NCBI RefSeq assembly: GCF_016920785.2
Contig: NW_024609857.1
Coordinates: forward strand, 78,117,570-78,181,569
DNA: 64,000 nucleotides
Direction of reading: 5' to 3'
DNA from: Ixodes scapularis
Taxonomy: Eukaryota; Arthropoda; Arachnida; Ixodida; Ixodidae
Shown here: one piece after another, positions 1-13,500 of the stretch
Layout of the letters: every line of letters starts with the position of its first letter
How positions within the stretch are numbered: the first letter of the stretch is position 1
Notes under the pieces: model-generated
The model's input: the letters and a program-made list of their open reading frames with translations, nothing else
Database searches by the model: none
What the model was told of the DNA's origin: nothing
Position numbers and translations under genes: made by a program

Positions 1-1490
1 CAGTGCTGGGAAAAGTGACACGTGGCTTTCGGATTTGGTGCAGCGATGCACGCCAAGGAACGAAAAGTCATATGAAACCCTGACAGCAGTGCATCGGCTG
101 GAACAGCTTGTAGCGTCCCGATGTCCTACTTCCATCAAGCTCCCACCTCAGCGACCCGAAGGAACTCCCCAAGCAGGCTTTAGAGCGAGATTGTGCGTTT
201 CGAAAACCTTGAACGGGCAATAATATTATCACAGGGTTCCTGGTATACTGAACAAAGAAGTAAGATAAGTCGAGCAGAAAGAGAAGATGACCTTTTTGTA
301 TGAAGTTCGGGCAAAAAATAATCGTGAAATGAGAACAAAAGCGACTCTTTGCGTCGCTTTGTGTTCAACGACCATGAACCAAAGACTCCGCACAACGAAT
401 ATTTCGAGCACCGAAATGTCCTAGACCCTTCAGGCTGCTAGATGAAGCCTAAAACAAACCAGTGTACTATACATGGGCTGCACCTACGCCACAGAAGGAC
501 GTCGCACGCCGGTGTCGACCATGCATGGTGGTTGAGACGAATGTGATTTGCAAGGGAGCTATGGTATATAGACGGTGGTGCGTTGGGCTGCAGCAAGCGC
601 TCGCGCGACAAAAAAGAAGCGGAAACTACACGGCCGGCTTCTACCGTACCCCGGCGATCGCGACATCGGTGTGCACTTCGACGGAGATGCTGTCCAGAAA
701 AAGAAGGCACGAATGGCGGAGCCGGCTCAGGGCAGACGTCGATGATACGGCCGCTCATTATTGAGTTTGCGGAGCGCATTTATTTGTTAGCGGTGTGTGA
801 CGCACTTTCATAACGTGTTTGTGAATGCTGTCAGCGCCAATACGGCATCGACGCGCTAAAGTTAGTGGCCCCAGTGATGGCTTTCCACTGCACCACAAGT
901 TTGTGTGGTAGAAAGAAACAGACTAGTGAGGTGCACCTTCTGTTGTTTAGCAGCGCTTCGCAAACTTGGAACTCAGAAAATGTGGTTATGGTTGAGTAGG
1001 AAGTCACTTCCGAATGTACACAACTTCACCATTCGACATAACATTCAATCTCGGCTCCTGCACCCAGCCGATCGTCAAGTGGTTCTGTGTGCTTTGAAGT
1101 GTTTGCGTACAATAAAGCTTCTTTTTCGGACAAGGTAATCAATCTCGTGACATGCGCTCTACTGGTCATGCGCTCTTGTGACGTGCACTCTAATGGCAAG
1201 CACGCTCCTGTCGCAGCGCTCTCGAGTCGCGCGTTCTAACGTCGGCGCTCTAGTTACAGTGAACTAGAATATAGGGGCAGTGGAAAAAGTGTCGACGGCG
1301 TCCCATCGGCCGTGTGAAGCCAGAAGTGCAGACTGCCGCGAGTGGCGCTGTTGTCGAAATCCGGAGGGCATGGCTACTGTAACATGGGATATGGCGTCGT
1401 GTACGTTCTCGGATGGTTTTTATGGTGTCTATGGTCGTTTTCGCACTTTGTTTTTTGTAAATGTCAAGTGCTTGGCATTGTGATTACATA
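1..1490. other. Unassigned DNA, no supportable gene
   Basis: No convincing gene is visible. Reading frames are short and overlap on both strands. The first 200 bases read open on the plus strand, with a stretch (KSYETLTAVHRLEQLVAS) faintly like the SCAN-type capsid region of arthropod retroelement gag proteins. The match is too weak to call. Positions 438-780 are GC-rich and open in several frames on both strands, which fits base composition rather than coding. Confidence 0.4.
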
Positions 1491-1624
1491 CAACATTGTA
1501 AAACCCGAGACGTAGGACAAAGGAAGAAGAAAAAAAAAAAAAAGGGGGGACAACACAGACACTGGTCTGTGTTCTCCCCTTTTTTCTTCTCCTTTTGTCC
1601 TACGTCTCGGGTTTTACAATGTTG
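1491..1624. repeat. Foldback (long hairpin) element
   Basis: Two arms of about 60 bases are nearly exact reverse complements. The left begins CAACATTGTAAAACCCGAG and the right ends CTCGGGTTTTACAATGTTG. Homopurine and homopyrimidine runs (A-run then G-run; C-run then T-run) flank a short centre (ACACTGGTCTGTGT). Single-stranded, it would form one long hairpin. It looks like a miniature foldback transposon; no target duplication is obvious. Confidence 0.8.
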
Positions 1625-2289
1625 AAAGTTCACCAGCTCGATTGCATCTTCTCTGTAATTTCTATACGTGATTGTATAGTTTCGAGTTTTGTCGCTAAGC
1701 AATGAAAACGAAGAGAAAGAAGACGGATGCGCAGCGCTACGCGTCAGCATGCAAGACTGGTTACTTTGGTTTTCACTAAACTGTGGAAGTAAGCTTTAAA
1801 CAATTTATTCATACACGTTGAAACACCCATGAAGCATACAATGGCCACACTAATGAACCGCTAAGATCGAAAACCGCTACGCTTGGCGCGAGCTTCGCTA
1901 GCAGGAGTGCTCCGGAATTAGAGTGCCTTCATACACACGCGCGTTTGCTTCAGTGGTGACATGTCAGCCATTTTTCCGCCCATTCGTTTTTTTATGCATT
2001 TTGAAGTGCGCGCAATCCGGTGTCACTCAGCTCGAGCGTCTAGCTTTGGCTAATACATAGGCGCCATTTTGCCGCCCAAGTCACGCACCGAGTGCGCGAG
2101 AGCGTCACGCACTGGCACATTCAGGGGAACAATGGATGTCTTCACCCTGAGACAGACAGACATGCAGGCACCCTATCCGGAATCGAACACCAGCGCTACC
2201 TGGTAGGTTCCACACGAGGCGCCTCACCTGGAGGCCGGATATTTTTCCACTACTCCTATTCTAGTTCACTGTACTCTAGCGTCGTGCGC
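1625..2289. other. Unassigned DNA with a tRNA-like B box
   Basis: No gene is seen. On the minus strand near 2175-2192 the sequence GTTCGATTCC matches a polymerase III B box, so a tRNA-derived SINE fragment is possible around 2100-2240. I could not define a matching A box or a tail, so this stays tentative. Confidence 0.25.
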
Positions 2290-5200
2290 TCGAAAGGGCC
2301 CCTCCCGTCTGAGTCCAACTTTGGAGAGCGAAAACTAAATAAATACTGAACCGCTTCGAAAGCACTCGGGCCTAGCGTCATAGACCGAGAGGAGACTCAT
2401 TTGAATGAATTACAGGCTGCTAGGTGTCGCCATTGATGGTAAAATTGACGGCGCGTATGCCCAAATTTGTGGGAAACGCCCCCTTTTTGGCTGATGTTGG
2501 CGTCTGAGGCAACCTTTGGAGAGCGATAACTAAATAAATTCCGGGCCGCTTGAAAAGCACTCGGGCATATGCGTCATAGACCTAGAGGAGATTCCTTATA
2601 ATGAATTCTAGACTGCTGAGTGTCGCCATTGATTTCACAATTGGCGGCGCGTATGCACAAATTTGTGGGAAACGCGCCCTTTTTGGCTGATTTTGGCATC
2701 TGAGGCAACCTTTGGAGAGCGATAACTAAATAAATTCCGGGCCGCTTCAAAAGCACTCGGGCATATGCGTCATAGACCTAGAGGAGGAGATTCCTTATAA
2801 TTAATTATAGACATCTGAGTGTCGCCTTTGATGGTACAATTGACGGCGCGTATGCCCAAATTTGTGGGAAAAGCCCCCTTTTTGGCTGATTTTGGCGTCT
2901 GAGGCAACCTTTGGAGAGCGATAACTAAATAAATTCCGGGCCGCTTGAAAAGCACTCGGGCATATGCGTCATAGACCTAGAGGAGATTCCTTGTAATTAA
3001 TTATAGACTGCTGAGTGTCGCCTTTGAAGGTACAATTGACGGCGCGTATGCCCAAATTTCAGGGAAAAGCCCCCTTTTTGGATCATTTTGCCGTCTGAGG
3101 CAACGTTTGGAGAGCGATAACTAAATAAATTCCGGGCCGCTTGAAAAGCACTCGGGCATATGCGTCATAGACCTAGAGGAGATTCCTTATAATGAATTAT
3201 AGACTGCTGAGTGTCGCCATTGATGGCACAATTGGCGGCGCGTATGCCCAAATTTGTGGGACGCCCCCTTTTTGGCTGATTTTGGCGTCTGAGGCAACCT
3301 TTGGAGAGCGATAACTAAATAAATTCCTGGCCGCTTGAAAAGCACTCGGGCATATGCGTCATAGACCTAGAGGAGATTCCTTATATTGAATTATAGACTG
3401 CTGAGTGTCACCATTGATGGCACAATTGGCGGCGCGTATGCCCAAATTTGTGGGAAACGCCCCCTTTTTGGCTGATTTTGGCATCTGAGGCAACATTTGG
3501 AGAGCGATAACTAAATAAATTATGGGCCGCTTCAAAAGCACTTGGGCATATGCGTCATAGACCTAGAGGAGATTCCTTATAATTAATTCTAGACTGCTGA
3601 GTGTCGCCTTTGATGGTACAATTGACGGCGCGTATGCCCAAATTCGTGGGAAAAGCCCCCTTTTTGGCTGATTTTGGTGTCTGAGGCAACCTTTGGAGAG
3701 CGATAACTAAATGAATTCCGGGCCGCTTGAAAAGCACTCGGGCATATGCGTCATAGACCTAGAGGAGATTCCTTATAATGAATTATAGACTGCTGAGTGT
3801 CGCCATTGATGGCACAATTGGCGGCGCGTATGCCCAAATTTGTGGGAAACGCCCCCTTTTTGGCTGATTTTGGCATCTGAGGCAACTTTTGGAGAGCGAT
3901 AACTAAATAAATTATGGGCCGCTTCAAAAGCACTCCGGCATATCCGTCATACACCTATAGGAGATTCCTTATAATTAATTATAGACTGCTGAGTGTCGCC
4001 ATTGATGGTACAATTGACGGCGCGTATGCGCAAAATTTTTGGGAAACGCCAACTTTTTAGCTGATTTTGGCGTCTAAGGCAACCTTTGGAGAGCGATAAC
4101 TAAATGAATTATGGGCCGCTTCAAAAGCACTCGGGCATATGCGTCATAGACCTAGAGGAGATTCCTTATAATTAATTATAGACTGCTGAGTGTCGCCATT
4201 GATGGTACAATTGACGGCGCGTATGCCCAAAATTTGTGGGAAACGCCCCCTTTTTGGCTGATTTTGGCGTCTGAGGCAACCTTTGGAGAGCGATAACTAA
4301 ATAAATTACGGGCCGCTTCAAAAGCACTCGGGCATATCCGTCATACACCTATAGGAGATTCCTTATAATTAATAATAGACTGCTGAGTGTCGCCATTGAT
4401 GGTACAATTGGCGGCGCGTATGACCAAATTTGTGGGAAACGCCCCCTTTTTAGCTGATTTTGGCATCTGAGGCAACCTTTGGAGAGCGATAACTAAATAA
4501 ATTATGGGCCATTTCAAAAGCACTCGGGCATATGCGTCATAGACCTAGAGGAGATTCCTTATAATTAATTATAGACTGCTGAGCGTTGCCATTGATGGTA
4601 CAATTGACGGCGCGTATGCCCAAAATTTGTGGGAAACGCCCCCTTTTTGGCTGATTTTGGCGTCTGAGGCAACCTTTGGAGAGCGATAACTAAATAAGTT
4701 ATGGGCCGCTTCAAAAGCACTCGGGCATATCCATCATACTCCTATAGGAGATTCCTTATAATTAATTATAGACTGCTGAGTGTCGCCATTGTTGGTACAA
4801 TTGGCGGCGCGTATGACCAAATTTGTGGGAAACGCCCGCTTTTTAGCTGATTTTGGCGTCTGAGGCAACCTTTGGAGAGCGATAACTAAATAAATTATGG
4901 GCCGCTTCAAAAGCACTCGGGCATATGCGTCATAGACCTAGAGGAGATTCCTTATAATTAATTATAGACTTCTGAGTGTCGCCTTTGAAGGTACAATTGA
5001 CGGCGCGTATGCCCAAATTTCAGGGAAAAGCCCCCTTTTTGGATGATTTTGCCGTCTGAGGCAACGTTTGGAGAGCGATAACTAAATAAATTCCGGGCCG
5101 CTTGAAAAGCACTCGGGCATATGCGTCATAGACCTTAAGGAGATTCCTTATAATGAATTATAGACTGCTGAGTGTCGCCATTGATGGCACAATTGGCGGC

Positions 5201-8200
5201 GCGTATGCCCAAATTTGTGGGACGCCCCCTTTTTGGCTGATTTTGGCGTCTGAGGCAACCTTTGGAGAGCGATAACTAAATAAATTATGGGCCGCTTCAA
5301 AAGCACTCGGGCATATCCGTCATACACCTATAGGAGATTCCTTATAATTAATTATAGACTGCTGAGTTTCGCCATTGATGGTACAATTGGCGGCGCGTAT
5401 GACCAAATTTGTGGGAAACGCCCCCTTTTTGGCTGATTTTGGCATCTGAGGCAACCTTTGGAGAGCGATAACTAAATAAGTTATGGGCCGCTTCAAAAGC
5501 ACTCGGGCATATCCGTCATACACCTATAGGAGATTCCTTGTAATTAATTATAGACTGCTGAGTGTCGCCATTGATGGTACAATTGGCGGCGCGTATGACC
5601 AAATTTGTGGGAAACGCCCCCTTTTTAGCTGATTTTGGCGTCTGAGGCAACCTTTGGAGAGCGATAACAAAATGAATTATGGGCCGCTTCAAAAGCATTC
5701 GGGCATATGCGTCATAGACCTAGAGGAGATTCCTTATAATGAATTATAGACTGCTGAGTGTCGCCATTGATGGCACAATTGGCGGCGCGTATGCTCAAAT
5801 TTGTGGGAAACGCCCCCTTTTTGGCTGATTTTGGCATCTGAGGCAACCTTTGGAGAGCGATAACTAAATAAATTATGGGCCGCTTCAAAAGCACTCGGGC
5901 ATATCCGTCATACACCTATAGGAGATTCCTTATAATTAATTATAGACTGCTGAGTGTCGCCATTGATGGTACAATTGACAGCGCGTATGCCCGAAATTTG
6001 TGGGAAACGCCCCCTTTTTAGTTGATTTTGGCGTCTGAGGCAACCTTTGGAGAGCGATAACTAAATAAATTATGGGCCGCTTCAAAAGCACTCGGGCATA
6101 TGCGTCATAGACCTAGAGGAGATTCCATATAATTAATTATAGACTGCTGAGTGCCGCCATTGATGGTACAATTGACGGCGCGTATGCCCAAAATTTGTGG
6201 GAAACGCCCCCTTTTTGGCTGATTTTGGCGTCTGAGGCAACCTTTGGAGAGCGATAACTAAATAAATTATGGGCCGCTTCAAAAGCACTCGGGCATATCC
6301 GTCATACACCTATAGGAGATTCCTTATAATTAATTATAGACTGCTGAGTGTCGCCATTCATGGTACAATTGGCGGCGCGTATGACCAAATTTGTGAGAAA
6401 CGCCCCCTTTTTAGCTGATTTTGGCATCTGAGGCAACCTTTGGAGAGCGATAACTAAATAAATTATGGGCCACTTCAAAAGCACTCGGGCATATGCGTCA
6501 TAGACCTAGAGGAGATTCCTTATAATTAATTATAAACTGCTGAGTGTCACCATTGATGGTACAATTGACGGCGCGTATGCCCAAAATTTGTGGGAAACGC
6601 CCCCTTTTTGGCTGATTTTGGCGTCTGAGGCAACCTTTGGAGAGCGATAACTAAATAAATCATCGGCCGCTTCAAAAGCACTCGGGCATATCCATCATAC
6701 ACCTATAGGAGATTCCTTATAATTAATTATAGACTGCTGAGTGTCGCCATTGATGGTACAATTGGCGGCGCGTATGACCAAATTTGTGGGAAACGCCCCC
6801 TTTTTAGCTGATTTTGGCATCTGAGGCAACATTTGGAGAGCGATGACTAAATAAATTGTGGGCCGTTTCAAAAGCACTCGGGCATATGCGTCATAGACCT
6901 AGAGGAGATTCCTTGTAATTAATTATAGACTGCTGAGTGTCGCCATTGATGGTACAATTGACGGCGCGTATGCCCAAAATTTGTGGGAAACGCCCCCTCT
7001 TTAGCTGATTTTGGCGTCTGAGGTTACCTTTGGAGAGCGATAACTATATGAATTATGGGCCGCTTCAAAAGCACTCGGGCATATCCGTCATACACCTATA
7101 GGAGATTCCTTATAATTAATTATAGACTGCTGAGTGTCGCCATTGATGGTACAATTGGCGGCGCGTATGACCAAATTTGTGAGAAACGCCCCTTTTTTTG
7201 CTGATTTTGGCATCTGAGGCAACCTTTGGAGAGCGATAACTAAATAAATTATGTGCCGCTTCAAAAGCACTCGGGCATATGCGTCATAGACCTAGAGGAG
7301 ATTCCTTGTAATTAATTATAGACTGCTGAGTGTCGCCATTGATGGTACAATTGACGGCGCGTATGCCCAAAATTTGTGGGAAACGCTCCCTTTTTGGCTG
7401 ATTTTGGCGTCTGAGGCAACATTTTTAGAGCGATAACTAAATAAATTATGGGCCGCTTCAAAAGCACTCGGGCATATCCGTCATACACCTATAGGAGATT
7501 CCTTATAAATAATTATAGACTGCTGAGTGTCGCCATTTATGGTACAATCGGCGGCGCGTATAACCAAATTTGTGCGAAACGCCCCCTTTTTAGCTGATTT
7601 TGGCGTCTGAGGCAACTTTTGGAGAGCGATGACTAAATAAATTGTGGGCCGTTTCAAAAGCACTCGGGCATATGCGTCATAGACCTAGAGGAGATTCCTT
7701 GTAATTAATTATAGACTGCTGAGTGTCGCCATTGATGGTACAATTGACGGCGCGTATGCCCAAAATTTGTGGGAAACGCCCCCTCTTTAGCTGATTTTGG
7801 CGTCTGAGGTTACCTTTGGAGAGCGATAACTATATGAATTATGGGCCGCTTCAAAAGCACTCGGGCATATGCGTCATAGACCTAGAAGAGATTCCTTATA
7901 ACTAATTATAGACTGCTGAGTTTCGCCATTGATGGTACAATTGACGGCGCGTATGCCCAAAATTTGTGGGAAACGCCACCTTTTTAGCTGATTTTGGCGT
8001 CTGAGGCAACATTTATAGAGCGATAACTAAATAAATTATGGGCCGCTTCAAAAGCACTCGGGCATATGCGTCATAGACCTAGAGGAGATTCCTTATAATT
8101 AATGATAGACTGCTGACTTTCGCCATTGATGGTACAATTGACGGCGCGTATGCCCAAAATTTGTGGGACACGGCCCCTTTTAAGCTGATTTTGACGTCTG

Positions 8201-8395
8201 AGGTTGTGATGACTTAAGAGATACTGGGCTATTTCAAAAGCTGTCGGGCGCACGCGTAGCAAACCTACATAAGATTGATTAATTAGGAGTAACAGCGTGC
8301 TAAACGTCGCCATAAATGGTACTCTTCATGTCGCGTTTGCCAAAATTTCTGGACCACGCCCGCTCATTTTGTCATTTTTATTTTTAATACCATCC
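2290..8395. repeat. Satellite array, ~196-bp monomer, ~31 copies
   Basis: Head-to-tail copies recur every 196-197 bases, marked by GAGAGCGATAACTAAATAAA and GCATATGCGTCATAGACC. The outermost copies (2290-2530 and about 8170-8395) are the most diverged, as expected where unequal exchange homogenises the centre. Two monomer types exist. Type A has GCATATGCGTCATAGACCTA and GACGGCGCGTATGCCC. Type B has GCATATCCGTCATACACCTA and GGCGGCGCGTATGACC. From about 2566 to 3938 only type A occurs; from about 3939 the types mostly alternate, giving a 393-bp dimer. Repeated antisense frames of about 60 codons are by-products: 196 is not a multiple of three, so no frame runs between monomers. Confidence 0.97.
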
Positions 8396-11300
8396 TTGGA
8401 AGTGTAATAGCTGGTGAAATGAAATGCTGACCCTTTGTAAAAGATAGCTCGGATCAAAAAACGTTTTGACTCCTTAAATATTCAGCACTTTAAGTATAAT
8501 TTATTTGAGCTAATTACGCGATGAGAACAAAAAGCCTGCATTCAGGCTCCGTGTTTATCAATTATGAGAATATTCAGCGTAATTGTCGTTTTGATATACA
8601 TTACATATGTTGCTAAAAATGTATTTAGGAACGCAACAACGTCACTGAATCCTCGAGTCTCCTCACCAACTGCGGCTTCTTTTTGGTATATAAAGTCGTC
8701 GGGAACCACTTTAAAATTAAGTAATTTGAAAATAAAAAGTGTTTCCATGGAGCTCGATACATTGGCTATATATATAGCAAAATGCAACTAAATTGATGGT
8801 TTGGTTCTCTAAGGGTTTGCATTGAATATTGAAAAGACGTATGATTTTTCTGCGGTTCGCCATAGGAACCAATGAGTAAAAGTTTGGTTGCATTTTGGCC
8901 AGACTTAATATAAACCCACGACCACGAAATGTCTTGTGCAGGTTAAGGACAACGCAGTAAAACGTGACACAAAAGTGCAAAGCAATTGAGTGATTAGTTT
9001 TCTTTGTATAAAAAAAGATCGCCTATGTCCATTGAGTTACGGGCGCCGGCGGAAGGGCGGCCGATAGATGGCGTAAGTAGTGGCGGCGCGCGCCTGTCCG
9101 AGAATCTTGGGGTTGCGCCATTGCGTAAAACACCAGTAATAGTTTCGTACGAAAGTTACCACTAAGTACCGCTAACGTTCCGCAGGTGCAGGATGTCACG
9201 CGTTCCGCTGTTCATATTTCTTTTGACCATGACTGCACATACACTGCTTACCGCACTCGGTATGCTGACAGACAACTTTATTGGTAATAGTTATTGCACT
9301 TTTTATTGCTTCGAAAACTGTACTGAACTGTACTGTATAAAAGGTATACTGTTTAGCGCTGTCTGGTGTTTTTTTCTTTTTGGAAACGAACCTTTTCACA
9401 GGCACAGAACCTGGGCCGGGGAGCCACGCTCGTTTGGTGTTGCGATCGTGATTTGAGTGGCACCATTAGGTGTCGATGGCGATGCTTCTGAACGCACCTT
9501 TTGCCCCAAAAATGATTTCTGAAGTGTTTGGAACGTAACGTCGTGTCTAAGTCGCTACATCGCCGCCAGGAAAAATATATCTCCTCAACAGTCTAAAGCG
9601 CAACGCCAACTGCAAGGTAAGAAAGGGACTCGCAACTCCGCACGAGTTTCACCCTAGTTGAGCGGCGCAGTATTGTGGGGGTGTACTGGAATCTCGTATA
9701 ACTTCGCACCGGCCGAGTTTTTATTTAAACGGCTGCATCGAACTGTAAAGCAGGTATTTTTTGTTTCTCTAGAAAGGCCCAGCATCTGAATATTCAGCGC
9801 GCTCCGACTAATTTTAAACGCGGAAGGTGCTGCCCGAGTCCCGTCAAAAAGATATGTTTTCCACTAGGGGCGCCCTGGTCGGCACTTGATTTACGTCTAA
9901 ATGGTAAAAGTGCACGCCGTTATATACGGGCGCCCGTTTCCAGGTGAAGAAGCGGTCACGCCGTATTTATGATTGGCAGTATGGGGTGGGTAATGATAAA
10001 ACACGAAAACCTTATTTAATCATACCTTACTCGAACACTTAAATGCTGGCACCCATGTAAGGTACTCGCGCATGACAAGCACCTTAAAGGATCGCAGGCC
10101 TCCGAAGGGATGGCATAAATCGGTTTCTAAATGTCTGGAGCTAATATAAAGGAGAAAGCATTAACTGTACCATCGAGCGACCCGACGTCATCAGCTTTGA
10201 AGCCGCGCCAGACGACACCTAAACACCTTTCTCTAATTGAAACCGATATCTAAAGGCTCCCAGCGTTGAAGCCGCGCAAAAAACCTAGCCAAACGACACC
10301 TAATTTCCCGCTCCCAATGGAGCGCAGTGAAGCCGAAATCTATCAGATTTCGGCGTCGATCCCACGGGGTGGCGCGCGTCATAGATTCAAGGAACGAGGC
10401 TCCCATTGGCCGCTGCGCGTCAGTTTCAACGACCGCGCGCCGGTAACACGAAGCGTCTGGTCGCCGAGCGAGGGAGTGTCTCCACGCCCAAGATGAGCGC
10501 GGCGAGGAGAGCGCGCGCTCGGCCGTTGACGCAAGTACGCCGCTGACGAAATAAGGTAGCAGAAGAACGACATGCATGCTTTCGCATTCACAACTCATAA
10601 GAGGTGCTTAGAAGTACCTCGAGACTTTTTTGTTCAAATGTAACAGACAAACGTGCATTCACGTTGAAAAATGTCATCGAACTAACTTAAACGAGTAAAA
10701 CTTTACAAATCAAAAACTTTAAATTACTACCTTGCCGTTTGCCTGCTAAAAGGGCGTCTGAGTGGCTCAACAGCTCACAGAAGCTGATACGTACTAAGAT
10801 CGCAGGCGGCCACAACGGGCACTTCCCTCACCCTTGCAGCACACCCGCCTATAACGATAATGAGAAAGCCCAAAATTTTAATTGTCATAACCAATTATCA
10901 TTGTATCTGGACTAAGAACTGGTACTTTCCGGTCTAGAAACTCTAGAAACCGATTGTTATTAGCGGTACATCGTTATATGTGGTATCTTTAGAACAGTGT
11001 TGCGCTGTAGCAGACAACGGTTCATTACCAGAAGCGATGCGCTCTTTTTCTGCACGAATTGTCAGCGCATAATCATTTTATTCTACCAAGTAAACATAAA
11101 GAATTTAAAATAAAACAAAAACAAAACAGATATGTTATCTTGTTCTTATTATATTCGGCTGCATGTCGTCTGCTTTACACTTGCTGGTTATTACTGAGTC
11201 TTTTTTGTACTGTAAAGCATTCCTCATGCTGTTTTGTGGTCAAGTCATCTTTATGGTACACTTACCTCCTAACGAGCGACTGAAGGTTGCTCTCTTGTAT

Positions 11301-12335
11301 GGTGAGTGCCAGAGATGTCTGCCGACGTTTTCGGGCGGAGCTTTGGCGGCGACCTCCGGTGTCCACTACAATTCTACAACGGGTGAGGCGCCTGAACGAG
11401 GAGGAAAAAGACAAAAACAAGCCACCGGACACAGGGGTGTTATCATCAAACTTACCCTAAGAAATGCTGTAATCGGTGCCTTCGTAACCGACCCCCATTG
11501 TTGACATGGAGAGCAATGCACCCGTCTGTCGGCAACTTCGCCGATCAGCCACCTATTATTTAGCAGACATACACCGTAGGTAGTGATATTATTTTTACTG
11601 AGGTAAGTTAGTTTGGCGGAATGTTTATAACTGGAATGTTCGTACGTTATACGGTCATCAGTGTGCAAAATCATAGCTCGATACTTTCAGAAATTGATTT
11701 ATGCGGTCGCTTCATAGAGCCATCAATTCCTCTGCTTCACGCTGGAGTATATACTACTAGAGGCGTGCACGAGCATACGCTCGAAATCCGTGCATCATGA
11801 GCTCTTGATTCCTTCAAACTTTTCTAGAATATACGGAATCTGTAATATAAGATACCTCCTGGGAGCATCAGTGCTGCGGTCAGTCGCGTACATGAAGGTG
11901 ACGGCGCAAATGGCAAGTAGTTTTTAGCAGCCACGATGGTCACGATGATTTTGTGTAAATACCACGTGTCCACGACAACAAACTGGCTGGTTCTCAGCAC
12001 ATTGAATTGTACAGAACACACACTGAAATAAGATACCGAAAATATAAGCCCCTGTCAAACGACTTCCCAATCCTCGTCTGGCGCCCATATGTTGTATTGG
12101 AAAACGCTCGACACTTAAAAACTGAATTCCTTCTAAATATGTTTGAACCACGAAGAAAAAAATAAACTGAATGGGCATGTTAACAATTTTATAAGTTGCA
12201 AATACGCTTAGTTTAGGGTATAGACATAATATCAGCGGAAATATACTTTTTTATGTTTCTTGAAATTTAATTCGCCACTTTCCTATTAAAAAACCGTTTA
12301 TGTGGCCCACAAGGATTAATTGAATGTTTCGATGT
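8396..12335. other. Unassigned DNA, no supportable gene
   Basis: About 3.9 kb without a recognisable gene. A frame at 9193-9456 (+) begins with a hydrophobic stretch followed by clustered cysteines, but it has no other gene signal. Near 10195-10345 a GC-rich segment is locally duplicated (TTGAAGCCGCGC and ACGACACCTAA recur about 70 bases apart), and 10332-10354 is an exact hairpin (GCCGAAATCT, 3-base loop, complement). The rest is AT-rich with only short, overlapping frames. Confidence 0.4.
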
Positions 12336-13500
12336 TCACTTCAAAAATGTTTGAGGGGTTTGAGATGTTCCTCGATGTATCCTAAGGGGCCTGATATAGT
12401 CTTCAAGTATTCTCAAAGCGGGTAAAAGACTCTTCATAGTTTGTCTAAGGTCCTGCGGTGTCTTTCCCAATTCTTTCTGTGAAATTACAGCACCCACCAA
12501 AATCGTTTTAATGGGTCTACGTAAGAAATAACGTGACCTTTCAGAATATATGCTCGCGGAAGCAGCTTTGCAATTTTGTATCGGGCGGCTGCAAAAAGTG
12601 TTGGAAATTGAGGACATGTTCCCCCGTTCCTACCGGTCGTGGACTTGGTCAACGCGCCACATTGCTATGTCTGTGTCGTCTGTGTTTCACGGGACCGATT
12701 CGGGAAGCCCAAGGACACCATGCAAGTCTTCGCTCGGGCTCGAGAGGTGCTAAGTGGGGTAAAATGGGAGGGGGATTTTTTGCTGCTTATTTCAAGAGAA
12801 CCTTCTTTAGTCAGTCGAAAAACAGCCTTTATCAAAAGCTGGACGCCTCGTTTTTTCTCTGCCAACGAGAACAAACTAAATTTGGAACAACAAGCGGACG
12901 CTCAGAGTCGGCTTGCCGTCCGATGCGTGGGACTTATGTTCTGGAGCAGTTGGGTGTTCGCATTAAGAACAAGTTATCTCAGTGTCCCGTTTTATGCGCC
13001 TCTTCGTCCGTCCGGTTTCAGAAGCATCCAATGGGCGAAAAGGACCCCGGAGACGCCACCGCAACGGCACCAGGGACGACATCATGACTGTGCTCAGGAT
13101 TTCTCAACGTCGGCGGATGTTGGTTGCGCGTTCGTGGTTTTCGCTAAACGTGGTACTGACAGTGTATATGTGTACGTGTGGTGCACCTGCTTGGTTTTAT
13201 AAGTTGAACTACCGAACATCTCAGGAATATATTCGGAGGCATTGTGAGACCCTCGAAATATATTTGCTACGGCAAAACCTCCGTTGGCCCCTCTATTCCT
13301 ATTGAAAATAATTCTAAATGGCCCATCAGCCTTGAAGGATTATAGGACCTCAGAGGCCTTCAAACCCTTCAATAGGACCCTACAGAAAAAGAAACCTTCA
13401 GGTATACCTCGCAGAAAAACCCTCCAGTCCCGCAGCCTTTCAACCCGTCAGACCGTTCAGCGCAAACCCCTTAGCCAATCAACCCTTTAGACACCAAAAT
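12336..13500. other. Unassigned, with degenerate short-period repeats
   Basis: Two overlapping plus-strand frames (12533-13087, 184 codons; 12639-13202, 187 codons) match no family I recognise and cannot both be genes. Around 13300-13490 short pieces such as CCTTCAAACCCTTCA recur with a loose period near ten bases. Around 12340-12470 similar text appears in the opposite orientation. These look like decayed minisatellite sequence. Confidence 0.35.

Noticed and set aside
2574..8313. Repeated ~60-codon minus-strand open frames with near-identical proteins
   Set aside because: They are satellite monomers. The 196-bp unit is not divisible by three, each frame has the same stop, and there is no signal of selection.
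9193..9456. Small secreted-looking cysteine-rich protein (+ strand)
   Set aside because: Hydrophobic start and CxxxCxxxC-like spacing are suggestive, but there is no splice, promoter or family support, and an overlapping minus-strand frame exists.
12533..13202. Two overlapping plus-strand frames of 184 and 187 codons
   Set aside because: They occupy different frames of the same DNA, match no family, and one runs into the inverted-repeat arm.
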